Positions 55,992-64,000 of a stretch of DNA of 64,000 nt are shown here, piece after piece. The stretch is taken from positions 186,001 to 250,000 of the forward strand of contig NC_026736.1 in assembly GCF_000210295.1 (NCBI RefSeq). Direction: 5' to 3'. Each line of letters opens with the position of its first letter. Position 1 is the stretch's first letter. Origin of the DNA: Trypanosoma brucei gambiense DAL972. Lineage: Eukaryota > Euglenozoa > Kinetoplastea > Trypanosomatida > Trypanosomatidae. The notes under the pieces are model-generated. The model saw only the letters and a list, made by a program, of their open reading frames with translations, was not told where the DNA came from and searched no databases. The translations under genes and the position numbers were made by a program.

Positions 55992-58835
55992 ATGTCATCA
56001 CGGACGCTGTATGATCAAGGTGTCACGCAAGCTCAGTGGGGTGAGCAGTTGCTTCATACCAAACCGTGCGTAAATATTCAGCTACCACAGCCGGAACATT
56101 CACTTCACCGCGAGGCCAGTGAGGCAGAGCGCGATAAAGCGTTGAAGTCGGCTTTAGGCATGCTGAGCGCTGTACTTGCTCGATCATCCGGGAACACGAA
56201 AGCTATCGTTGATTCTCCCGCTTTCGTGGCGAAATCTGTTGAATTACTACTACAACTGCTCTGCACCTCTTCTTTTCCGTCGCTCCCGCATCAACATAAT
56301 CCTTCGGCATCACCGGCACCCCTGTCAACGGTCCCGCCTATACAACAGCAGCGGTGGCTGAAAATCGATTTTTGCGATCGAGAATATTTTGTTGATTCTG
56401 TCTGTAGGAACGTTCGCACACTTGTTGAACTAGACTGCGGCCCGCACCTCTTCGCCGAACTGGAGCAATGCCTAAAGGGGTACGTCACATCCATGGTGGA
56501 GTTACTTACGAGTAGTGGGGAAGATGGTGTGACTGCCGATGTGTTATTTGTGCGTCTTGCTCATGCATGGGGCCATTACTACCTAGCCGTTGCGGAGCTG
56601 CAGGAGGTTTGGGTCTACTTCGACCGCTGGTACGTGTTTAAAACACATGCAGTGAAGTCTATCGAGGGGTTGGCTATTGAAATTTTGCGTGAGGGGCTGT
56701 TGCTTCACCCCTGGCTTCTGCCACGTGCGCAGTTGGGATACCTGGATTGCCTCAGTCGTGATATTGTTGTGCACGCAAATAGCAGTGTAGAGAATGGCAA
56801 CGGTGACGATTGGAACTCTCGTCACGAACTTCGGCTCTTCACAGACCTGTGCGCAGCAGTGCAGGTGTATTTCTTGCGCGTGGAGCCGGAGATTGTGGCA
56901 TTGGTGGGGAAGTTCTACATGGAAGAGGCAGATCGCATGTGGAGTGCAGGTGTTCCCGCTGGAATATTCTTTGCTAGAGTAGAGCAGTTTCTGCTAGAAT
57001 GTCGGGAGCGCGTGCGCGCCTGCTTGGTTTCTTACTCCTTACCAAAGCTTGAAAGCGTTACTCAGAGCTCTTTGCTGCTTACTCACGGCGTCGCCTTCCT
57101 CGAGCGTGATTTCGCAAATCTGGCAATGGAGAAAAAATACGACTGCTTCCGTCTTGCGTGGAGGCTTCTTGCTTCGGGGAAGTATGTGCGTCTCGGTAAG
57201 CAGTGCAATGCCGTTTTCCGCGCTTATATACTGCAACAAGGACTGTTAGTGATGCAACGATTTGCTGCGAGATCGGTGGAGAGGGATGTATTTGGGACCG
57301 TCAAAGCAATGATCGAGCTCATGCACCGTGGTGAAACTATAATTTCTGAAGGGTTTCCTGAGGATAGTGCAACATTTTCCATACAGTTGCGTGATGCGCT
57401 AACTGAAGTCTTGCAAGGGCATCAGATGGAGTTTGTTGAGCAGTTAGCCCGCTACTTAGACTGGGTGGTGCGTGGAAGTGACACGAGCACCGCGCTTGGG
57501 CAAAGTGATCATAGTGAAAGCAAGCCGATGGCCACCGCTGATGGAAGCAGTGACGTTGGTGGCGTCCTTAAGCTTCTGGATGATATTGGTCGCATCTATT
57601 CTTTATTTCCGTCCAAAGATATTTTCGAAAAGTTGTACTGGAGAGATCTTGCGCGTCGGCTCCTTCATCACCCGCGAGGAACGCCATGTGTGGACGTGGA
57701 GGGGCACTTTATTCAGATTCTGCGTGAAATCGTTGGAACGGATGCGGCAAAGTTCGAGGGAATGGTTAACGACCTCATGTCGTCGCAGGAGTTAAATGAG
57801 CGATTCCGGTTGTGGGTAGTAAACAAGCACACCGAGGTGCCGCCGTTATCTCCCCCACCCACGAGCGTGGCCAATGAAGAGGATGACCAGACGGAGACAC
57901 CTCAGCCGAAAGCACAACACAACAATGAAGGATATGAAGAGGAGGAGGAGAACCACGAGGCTGTTGAAGCCGCGCTCGCCGCAGTAGACGTGAAACTGAA
58001 CGTTCTCACGGATGGATACTGGCCAAAGCAAACGCCACTGAGTACCGAGCTACCCCCACAGTTGCGCGTTTTAGCCAAAAGTATGGAAGTTTTTTACCGA
58101 AAGTGCTTCGCTAAACGCCGTTTGATTTGGTTACATCAGCTTTCTTCCGCTGTTGTTAAGTCGGCAGTCGGTAACTCAAGGCGGCAATTGTCAGGAACTC
58201 TTGTACAAGCGAATGTGCTGCTCGCCCTGCAAGAAATTATAGATGCAGGGATGCATTCGGAGCAGTTATGCGTATCAGTTGGCGAGATTTGTGGTCAACT
58301 TGGGTTGGATATCTCATTGCCTGACGTTGTTGGTGCTATTCTTGGTCTGTGCCATCCCAAGTTTCGGTTACTTCTTCGCGCTCCCGGTTCCGGTACGGAT
58401 GGCTCAAACCAACATGGGAGTGATGACGCCTCCGGTTATGGGTCTTCGGTTGGTGTTGTGGCTGCCACCCTTCTCGGTACTGATATCTTGCGCATCAACC
58501 ACAGCTTTAGTGTTCCGTCACAGTTCTGCCGCATTCCGTTCCTTGGCGCTCGCCGCCGCGGAGGTGACGGAGCTGTTGACGAGAGAGCTGCTGATACCGA
58601 CGGAGAGCAGACAATGGAAGACATAATGAAGGATCGAGTGCATGTCGTAGATGCCGCCATTGTTCGTTTGATGAAGCAACGTCGCCGCGCGAGTCACGAA
58701 GAAGTCATGGAGGAGGTACCGAAACTCGTGAGGTTTCCAGTAACGGCTTCTGCTGTGAAGGAGTCAGCACGGCGGTTGACGGAGCGTGGCTTTCTCGAGA
58801 GGGGTAATACAAATGAATATATATATATTTCGTAG
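55992..58835 (+). CDS. Cullin, scaffold of a RING E3 ubiquitin ligase
   Basis: The protein has 947 residues from ATG 55992. The C-terminal winged helix is that of neddylated cullins: VVDAAIVRLMKQRRRASHEEVMEEV, VKESARRLTERGFLER and the closing YIYIS. The Nedd8 acceptor position is Lys895. Upstream, LLDDIGRIYSLFPSKDIFEKLYWRDLARRLL corresponds to the cullin-repeat end (LFRY...KDVFEKYYK.DLAKRLL). The N-terminal half has helical cullin repeats, including WVYFDRWYVFKTHAVKSIE, whose form is close to YLDR.Y. A Pro/Glu-rich acidic insert lies at about residues 620-660. The presence of the lysine argues for a CUL1-4-like cullin rather than APC2. Which one cannot be said from the window. Confidence 0.9.
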   Translation: MSSRTLYDQGVTQAQWGEQLLHTKPCVNIQLPQPEHSLHREASEAERDKALKSALGMLSAVLARSSGNTKAIVDSPAFVAKSVELLLQLLCTSSFPSLPHQHNPSASPAPLSTVPPIQQQRWLKIDFCDREYFVDSVCRNVRTLVELDCGPHLFAELEQCLKGYVTSMVELLTSSGEDGVTADVLFVRLAHAWGHYYLAVAELQEVWVYFDRWYVFKTHAVKSIEGLAIEILREGLLLHPWLLPRAQLGYLDCLSRDIVVHANSSVENGNGDDWNSRHELRLFTDLCAAVQVYFLRVEPEIVALVGKFYMEEADRMWSAGVPAGIFFARVEQFLLECRERVRACLVSYSLPKLESVTQSSLLLTHGVAFLERDFANLAMEKKYDCFRLAWRLLASGKYVRLGKQCNAVFRAYILQQGLLVMQRFAARSVERDVFGTVKAMIELMHRGETIISEGFPEDSATFSIQLRDALTEVLQGHQMEFVEQLARYLDWVVRGSDTSTALGQSDHSESKPMATADGSSDVGGVLKLLDDIGRIYSLFPSKDIFEKLYWRDLARRLLHHPRGTPCVDVEGHFIQILREIVGTDAAKFEGMVNDLMSSQELNERFRLWVVNKHTEVPPLSPPPTSVANEEDDQTETPQPKAQHNNEGYEEEEENHEAVEAALAAVDVKLNVLTDGYWPKQTPLSTELPPQLRVLAKSMEVFYRKCFAKRRLIWLHQLSSAVVKSAVGNSRRQLSGTLVQANVLLALQEIIDAGMHSEQLCVSVGEICGQLGLDISLPDVVGAILGLCHPKFRLLLRAPGSGTDGSNQHGSDDASGYGSSVGVVAATLLGTDILRINHSFSVPSQFCRIPFLGARRRGGDGAVDERAADTDGEQTMEDIMKDRVHVVDAAIVRLMKQRRRASHEEVMEEVPKLVRFPVTASAVKESARRLTERGFLERGNTNEYIYIS

Positions 58836-59458
58836 CGCCCACTCGCGCTTTTAAAAAACTGACTTTCACAGCTTTTGGGAGGCAGTGGCCTCGCCCACCC
58901 TTCATAGTGCGGTAGTGGCGATTGTGAGAACGATGGATGCACGTTGGGTGTACAAGCGTCACTCAAGAGAGCGGGGGGGGGCCGTTAAAATGTAACTGGT
59001 TGTGCTGAGGGTTAAGGGACGGAGATTGTTATATCGTTCACCGAAAGTAAATATCATATATATATTCTCCCCTCTGCGTATCTACTGGGTTTGTACATGT
59101 GGATTACGATCGTGCGCTACTTACTGTGGCAAATAAATTTTTATCTTTTCGCTTTTTCTCATCTTCTGCCCTTGCCTCAACTGAACGCTACCGCAGGGTA
59201 GTTGCTCCTTCGTTGAATCAAAAAGAATAGGTGAGTGCTGTAAAAGCGGTCTCAGTGTTTGGTTGAACACCTTTCTCGGAGTCGGGGCAAGAAGGGGGAA
59301 AGTGCTTCGCAAAAAGTAACAGAATAATATCACATATCTATACATTTGTTTCCTTGTGAGCATTTAACCACACTTAACGCGTGTGTAAAGTGCCACGTGA
59401 GAAAGGAGGGTTAGCAGGGGTGCACTGTAGTTCGTGAATTGTGCCACGTCTGTCAGTC
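58836..59458 (+). other. Intergenic region
   Basis: No gene is seen. A G run at 58973-58981 and a short TA tract near 59054-59065 are present. Acceptor signals are weak; the AGs at 59414-59415 and 59429-59430 are the nearest before the ATG at 59459. Confidence 0.45.
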
Positions 59459-60691
59459 ATGTGGTTCACAAACATTACGAAGGATATTGGAGAGATTACT
59501 AGCAGCTTTGTGGAGGATACGCGGAACCTCGCTAATATCGTAACCCGCTTTGCCACTGAAGTAACCGGTGGCGATGTTCTCATTGCTGGTGATGAAGACT
59601 CACGCCTTGCGCAGCAATGCCCGCTTTCTGACACGGATATTGCATCATTCCAGCGGAATAGCATGGTTTTTCTTGACGATATTTCGGAAGATGAGAAGGC
59701 GTCATTTGATGTATGGGCAAAGGAAAGTGAGTTTAAATCACAGCCATTGCCTCAACGACGAGAAGGGCATGCTGAGCTTTTACCAGGTAGTCGGTATGAG
59801 AAGTTAGCAACTTTCCGCCAACAGTTGTTGGATACCAATCCGTTCGTGAAGAAAAGGTATGCGGCGTTTGTGTTAAGCGACGAGCGGCGCCACCAAAAGG
59901 GGGGTGCGGAGGCCATTGAACATAAAAGAGACGAACAGGTTGATACAGCTGCCGAACACATGGAAAAAGATGAAATTGCTCCACTGGATGAAACCCTGCG
60001 GATTACGGAGGATGTATTTTTTGACCGTTATTTTTTTCGCCTTTCTCAGCTTCGTCTCCGCCTTGCGGCAGAGCGAAAACAGCGTGAGGAAGCCACTAAA
60101 AAGGAGGAGTTGGAGGTCAATGGAATCGATCAGTGGAGTAAGGGGGGCCTCAAAGCATTTACCCAGCGTATTGTTGAAGCAGCAGATGGTTTGATCAACT
60201 GGGATGACGAAAACAGAGAACGGAGCGGTGAGTCGCAGCGCACGAAATCAGAGTGCGAAACTCAGGAAAATACTATAGCAGCATTGCAGTCAGTAGTGCA
60301 AGCACTGCAGAGTGAACTGTGGAGTGAAAAACGAAAATTAGCGGCCGTGCTGGAAGTGGCGCGTAATTGTGGACTTAGCGAGGAGCAGCAGCGGCTGCTA
60401 CGTGAGGCGGCACAGAATGAGGAACATAGTGGCAACGCACCAGTGAGATCTTCCGTCTGTGAGTTGGAGTTGACAGGAAGTGGGCGAAAGTCAATGTCAG
60501 TGCGGTCAAAGGGGGGAGATAAGGAAAGTAGGGGAGGTAGTGTTGATGGCAGGGAGTCAAGGAAAAATGTAGATGGGGCGGATGGGAATGTAAAGGTTTC
60601 ATCGAAGGCGGCGAGTGAGGGAGATAATAATGAGTCCAGTTCAGGTGTTCAATTTTTCGTTGACAATGATGGTTGGACAAATGTAAAGTAG
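59459..60691 (+). CDS. BSD domain-containing protein (BSDC1-like)
   Basis: The protein has 410 residues from ATG 59459; the upstream GTG (59441) is ignored. The N-terminus is an amphipathic helix, MWFTNITKDIGEITSSFVED, resembling the membrane-associated start of BSDC1 and SYAP1 proteins. Residues 80-90 have SFDVWAKE, like FDAWL in BSDC1. The BSD domain ends near residues 181-196 with ITEDVFFDRYFFRLSQLR, matching the hallmark EFW.RYFY. Its usual Trp is Phe here. The following RLRLAAERKQREE continues the helix. Residues about 268-325 form a coiled coil (TIAALQSVVQALQSEL). The last 90 residues are Ser/Gly/Asp-rich. The function of this family is poorly defined. Confidence 0.8.
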   Translation: MWFTNITKDIGEITSSFVEDTRNLANIVTRFATEVTGGDVLIAGDEDSRLAQQCPLSDTDIASFQRNSMVFLDDISEDEKASFDVWAKESEFKSQPLPQRREGHAELLPGSRYEKLATFRQQLLDTNPFVKKRYAAFVLSDERRHQKGGAEAIEHKRDEQVDTAAEHMEKDEIAPLDETLRITEDVFFDRYFFRLSQLRLRLAAERKQREEATKKEELEVNGIDQWSKGGLKAFTQRIVEAADGLINWDDENRERSGESQRTKSECETQENTIAALQSVVQALQSELWSEKRKLAAVLEVARNCGLSEEQQRLLREAAQNEEHSGNAPVRSSVCELELTGSGRKSMSVRSKGGDKESRGGSVDGRESRKNVDGADGNVKVSSKAASEGDNNESSSGVQFFVDNDGWTNVK

Positions 60692-61716
60692 GTGGTAGTG
60701 TGCTGTTCACTGCTTGTACTGATTTAACTACCACTGCTACGACGTCAATTTCACTGTTATTAGTATTTTCACCTGTCGTTAAAAAAAAAAAACTTCCGTC
60801 ATTAGATGTGAAAACTCCTCACTGTGTTGCCTGGTTCCTTTTTTTTTACCGAATTGGCATCGTGAAAAAAAAATAATACTCTTGCGCGTGTGAATTTACA
60901 AATTTGTGTTGGATCTTGCGAGTGCGGAGCGTTTGAATGTTACGACTCTTGTCGTTTTGTTTGTTCATCCGTGTGTGCTCACGCGAGTTCAGTGGAGAAG
61001 TACGTGCGGCCGTTTATTTATTTGTATATGCAGTTCCCTTCCGTTATGCAGATGGCGTTAATATACGTGCTTTGAAGGAGTTTGACTGAAGGATGTGGTG
61101 ACGGGGGAAATTATGGTGTTGTTGGTGTCTCCAAGCTTTTATAATCTTTGTTTTGATAACTTTTACTCTGAGAGGGAAGAACACAATAAATGGCTGTATT
61201 TAGTCACTGGTCTAAAAAGAAGAGAAGTGTTTACCAACTGGCAGTGAGGATGTTTTGTCGAGTCACGACCTGTTTTATCATCATTGTGAGGAGCGGAGGT
61301 TCACTATTCTCAGGCGCGGAACGCAATAATTATTGACTTTTCCGTCTAGCCGTGGCCCACACAAAGTGTTAAGTGCATGGTTTGTGTTGTACAGTGCTTT
61401 TTTTTTTTTACCATTATTGTTGATACTGACTTTGTGGCCTTTTGCCAGGTGCTGCCGATTTCTTTTTATTTGTCTCTTCCCCTTTGGTATGCACTGAGTT
61501 GGTGCCCTCGCCATCTTTCGATGCATGAGCGCAAATAGAGGCGCGTGGGGGGGGGAAGTAGAGAAAGTGGGGGAAACCGGTGAGTTTTTTTAAAAAAGAA
61601 AGATTTTAAATATGTCCAGTGGTTGTGCGTGTGTTCATGTACAGGTTCCACTTGTAGACGTTTCGTACAAAAGAAAAAGGGCATGGAAGTAACTTATGTG
61701 GGATCATAAGAGTAAT

Positions 61717-61754
<38 letters not shown>

Positions 61755-62090
61755 AAGTGTCTGTAACGCATACGTGCTTGTAGGTGTATTTGTGTGTGTT
61801 GTTATAGGGATGATATGAAATAATAACAGATGTACGGGTGTTGCCAATATCCCCCTCGTTCACCTTTTCACGATTTGTATTTGTTTTGTTTCTTCATCCC
61901 TTTATTGAGCGTGTTTGTTCCACTTTTTCTTTTCAATTTGCAAGGGAGAGGCGGCTCACCTGGACGTGAGCGTAGGCACGTAGGTGCGAGTATATTCCCA
62001 GCGGTTTAATAAAAGTGTGTTCCCCCTCCCCGTTAAGAAGATACACTTCAGTTATTTTTAGTATTGTCACGCATTGTCGCCTCTGGAGAA
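60692..62090 (+). other. Long intergenic region with TA/GT microsatellite
   Basis: No gene is seen in 1.4 kb. An A run (60781-60791), a T run (61400-61409), and a TA/TG microsatellite (61717-61754) are present. A pyrimidine tract at 61873-61933 is followed by AG 61943-61944, the likely acceptor for the last gene, giving a leader of about 146 nt. Confidence 0.55.
61717..61754. repeat. Compound TA/TG microsatellite
   Basis: About nine TA units followed by about ten TG units. Confidence 0.9.
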
Positions 62091-64000
62091 ATGTTGCTTT
62101 GCAAGCAACCAGGGGACACTACCATATTTGCCACTGCCACAGTAGACCATATCAGCCTTTACAATCTTTCTTCTGTTTCGCCTCTTGCACGGGAGTTGTC
62201 GGTAACCCCAACTCCAGACAGGCAACACGTTCGCATTATTGATTCGACCAATGAGGCCGCTGCCGACCTTTCTCCTTACGGGAATCAACCCTGTTCTGTA
62301 ATTAACACCATTGTACACAATGCGTGTCGACGACCATTTGTTCCAATATGGAGAGTCCCATTCTCGCAGGTGCGCGGTAGCGGCATTAGCGGCGGTGAAG
62401 ATGAAGCGAACAGATGCACACCGCTTTCGCTTGCACTTAGTTGTGCTGGGGGCGCGCAGAGGCTATTTGTGTCCGAAAGCGGTAGTGGTGCATGGGTGGG
62501 CGAAGGGATGTCATTTTCCGCACTGTCTGTCCCCTCCGAAATTGTTACAACGAGTGCGTATGTTGACAGAGATACCAGAGCAGAATCAATACAATACACT
62601 AAAAGCGGTATTCAAGGGAATGATATTGTCACATCCGGCTGGGCGTATCGCGACCCAACATTACTTGCCATTGGTCGACATAGGGGTGTTGTGCAACTTC
62701 TGCGCGTAGAAGGTAGCGGCTCCCATCCCTCTCTTCACACCACAGTGGTTCAGGAACGTGTTCTTCAGGGAAGTGTAACTTCTCTCGATTGGGTTCCAAA
62801 CACTGACATTCTCGTCGTGGCGGCGCGACGGCGAGATGAGTATGGTTGCTTTGCGGAGGTGATGGATTTTCGGTCTCGAGAAGTAGCTATTCGCTACCTC
62901 GGTGCCCCACCAGGCGTTACTCCCACTTCTTCACGCGCTTCGAGGCAACAACAACCCCTGCGCTGTGGTGTTGGTATTGCGTCTACGGGTGCATTATGCT
63001 TTGCAGAGGCTATTGCCTGTGACATGTCGCAGAAGTACGTCGCGGCTGCCGGCAACAACAACCGCCATGACGTACTTCAACTTTGGGATCTGCGGATGAG
63101 CTCAAGGCCAGTTAGTGCGCACGTTCACGCCAGCCTGGGATACACGTCTCTCAGCTGGGTGTCGTGTGCAACTCCTACTGTAGTCAGCACCACCCGAAAA
63201 AGGGGGCTATGGATGTATACGTTTACAGATTCGCAAAGTCAAGGTGGTGATGATAGTGATGATAGCGGTGAGGAAAAGGAAAGACGACAACGTTTGCTCC
63301 CTTCGGAGGACCGGTATCGCTTACATACCCGGGTGCCAGCAGCATGTGCTGCATCATTGGGGGGAGACCAAGCTGTTACACCGACTACGGGTGTTGAAAC
63401 GTCACAACCGGGTGTAGCGGCGTCTCCTCACAAGGGAAGTGCACACCATAGAGCAGGCAAATGCGACCAAGTGCAGAATGGGCAACATCTCAAGTTGCCG
63501 TGTCTTGTTCTGCTCGATGCCGCTTCGGGTGAGTTGTACCCACAAGTGGCTCTTCCGAGAAAAACAATGGTCACAATGATCAATGACATCCCTGTGTGGA
63601 GCGCGGGACCCAATGTATTTCGCTTTCATCGTGATATTAATGAGCTGCTCGACGATATGGAGGATGACAGTAATTTGCAATTACGAAAACAGAAGGACCA
63701 GCACATACCCGACACTATCGCTAAGGAACCTTCTGCCAGTGCCGGTAGCCTTAGCGAGGGGGAATTTGAAGAAGAGAGCGGTGAGGCGGAGCGCACTGGT
63801 GAAAACCTTTTAGACCTGCTGAAAGCATCAGTGTTCATGAACAAAGATTACGACGAGACGACCCTCGCCTCTCTGTCCACGACATTACCGGCTGCAATAA
63901 AGGAACGGCCAAATATTCCTACTGTTAGGCGCCCGTTATTGTCGTTGAGGCGTCTCCGCGAGGGATTCGTGCCTTACTCACATCAAGTTTTTTCTGTGCT
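62091..64000 (+). CDS. WD40-repeat protein, possibly MIOS/Sea4-like (3' end outside window)
   Basis: The frame is open from ATG 62091 to the right edge, at least 636 residues; a stop at 62034 closes it upstream and there is no earlier ATG. Beta-propeller blades are visible: IFATATVDHISLYNLS at the start, GWAYRDPTLLAIGRHRGVVQLLRV, SVTSLDWVPNTDILVVAARR, and KYVAAAGNNNRHDVLQLWDLRMSSRPV followed by YTSLSWVSCATPTVVSTTRK. The pair of blades with WDLR...P, then LSW and ST-RK resembles the corresponding blades of MIOS (AIWDLRKFEKPV; VAWCPTRTGLLAT). That is an animal GATOR2/SEACAT subunit acting upstream of TOR. An acidic Asp/Ser linker lies near residues 384-400, and the folded part resumes after about residue 460. 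The WD40 call is solid; MIOS is a suggestion only. Confidence 0.8.
   Translation, partial: MLLCKQPGDTTIFATATVDHISLYNLSSVSPLARELSVTPTPDRQHVRIIDSTNEAAADLSPYGNQPCSVINTIVHNACRRPFVPIWRVPFSQVRGSGISGGEDEANRCTPLSLALSCAGGAQRLFVSESGSGAWVGEGMSFSALSVPSEIVTTSAYVDRDTRAESIQYTKSGIQGNDIVTSGWAYRDPTLLAIGRHRGVVQLLRVEGSGSHPSLHTTVVQERVLQGSVTSLDWVPNTDILVVAARRRDEYGCFAEVMDFRSREVAIRYLGAPPGVTPTSSRASRQQQPLRCGVGIASTGALCFAEAIACDMSQKYVAAAGNNNRHDVLQLWDLRMSSRPVSAHVHASLGYTSLSWVSCATPTVVSTTRKRGLWMYTFTDSQSQGGDDSDDSGEEKERRQRLLPSEDRYRLHTRVPAACAASLGGDQAVTPTTGVETSQPGVAASPHKGSAHHRAGKCDQVQNGQHLKLPCLVLLDAASGELYPQVALPRKTMVTMINDIPVWSAGPNVFRFHRDINELLDDMEDDSNLQLRKQKDQHIPDTIAKEPSASAGSLSEGEFEEESGEAERTGENLLDLLKASVFMNKDYDETTLASLSTTLPAAIKERPNIPTVRRPLLSLRRLREGFVPYSHQVFSV

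Noticed and set aside
1..64000. tRNA genes, rRNA genes or CRISPR arrays
   Set aside because: I looked for B-box-like GGTTCRA motifs with cloverleaf context and for regularly spaced direct repeats and found none. Divergent snoRNAs could be missed by eye.
1..64000. A strand-switch region or internal transcription start
   Set aside because: All supported genes point the same way from edge to edge; no divergent or convergent pair exists in the window.

Overview
The window looks like nuclear DNA of a kinetoplastid, most likely an African trypanosome of the Trypanosoma brucei group. Every supported gene lies on the + strand. Genes are intronless and separated by 0.3-1.8 kb gaps full of polypyrimidine tracts, TA/GT microsatellites and homopolymers, as expected for a directional gene cluster transcribed polycistronically and matured by spliced-leader trans-splicing. 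From memory, the gene set (Ran/rtb2, a Sec24, SLX1 and a Dicer-like RNase III close together) fits T. brucei chromosome 3. That placement is recollection, not a search result.

Layout. At 1-9 kb: the 3' part of an EFHC1/Rib72-like axonemal DM10 protein, mitochondrial release factor 1, a polytopic ICMT/DUF1295-like membrane enzyme, an 85-residue single-span membrane protein, an unrecognised protein that looks frameshifted near its end, and a DEDDh exonuclease. At 9-23 kb: IFT38/CLUAP1, the GTPase Ran, DNA polymerase delta small subunit, the U2 snRNP protein SF3A1, GPN3, an unrecognised basic protein, and a TAP42/IGBP1 phosphatase partner. At 23-38 kb: a large unrecognised protein, a 2328-residue MSP/ASH-domain protein probably of the axoneme, and an unrecognised EF-hand-like protein. 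At 38-64 kb: Sec24, the SLX1 nuclease, a Dicer-like RNase III locus split into two reading frames, PP2A catalytic subunit, RPB10, a PPP4R2-like subunit, PRP38, NPL4, a cullin, a BSD-domain protein, and a WD40 protein running off the right edge.

The genes do not form an operon in the bacterial sense. Neighbours are co-transcribed but serve cilium assembly, nuclear transport, replication, splicing, RNAi, protein turnover and secretion. Three PP2A-family phosphatase components (TAP42, PP2A-C, PPP4R2-like) lie within 31 kb.

The most notable observations are: a roughly 190-bp non-coding element present twice, 15.4 kb apart, at about 96% identity; the Dicer-like locus, where a degenerate RNase III half and a catalytically intact half sit in different frames 35 nt apart; a coding-looking C-terminal extension of the 6.1-kb gene in the -1 frame; a small membrane protein resembling the small subunit of serine palmitoyltransferase; and several genes whose first acceptor AG lies only 3-10 nt before the ATG. 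Start codons were set to the first in-frame ATG after the likely splice acceptor.
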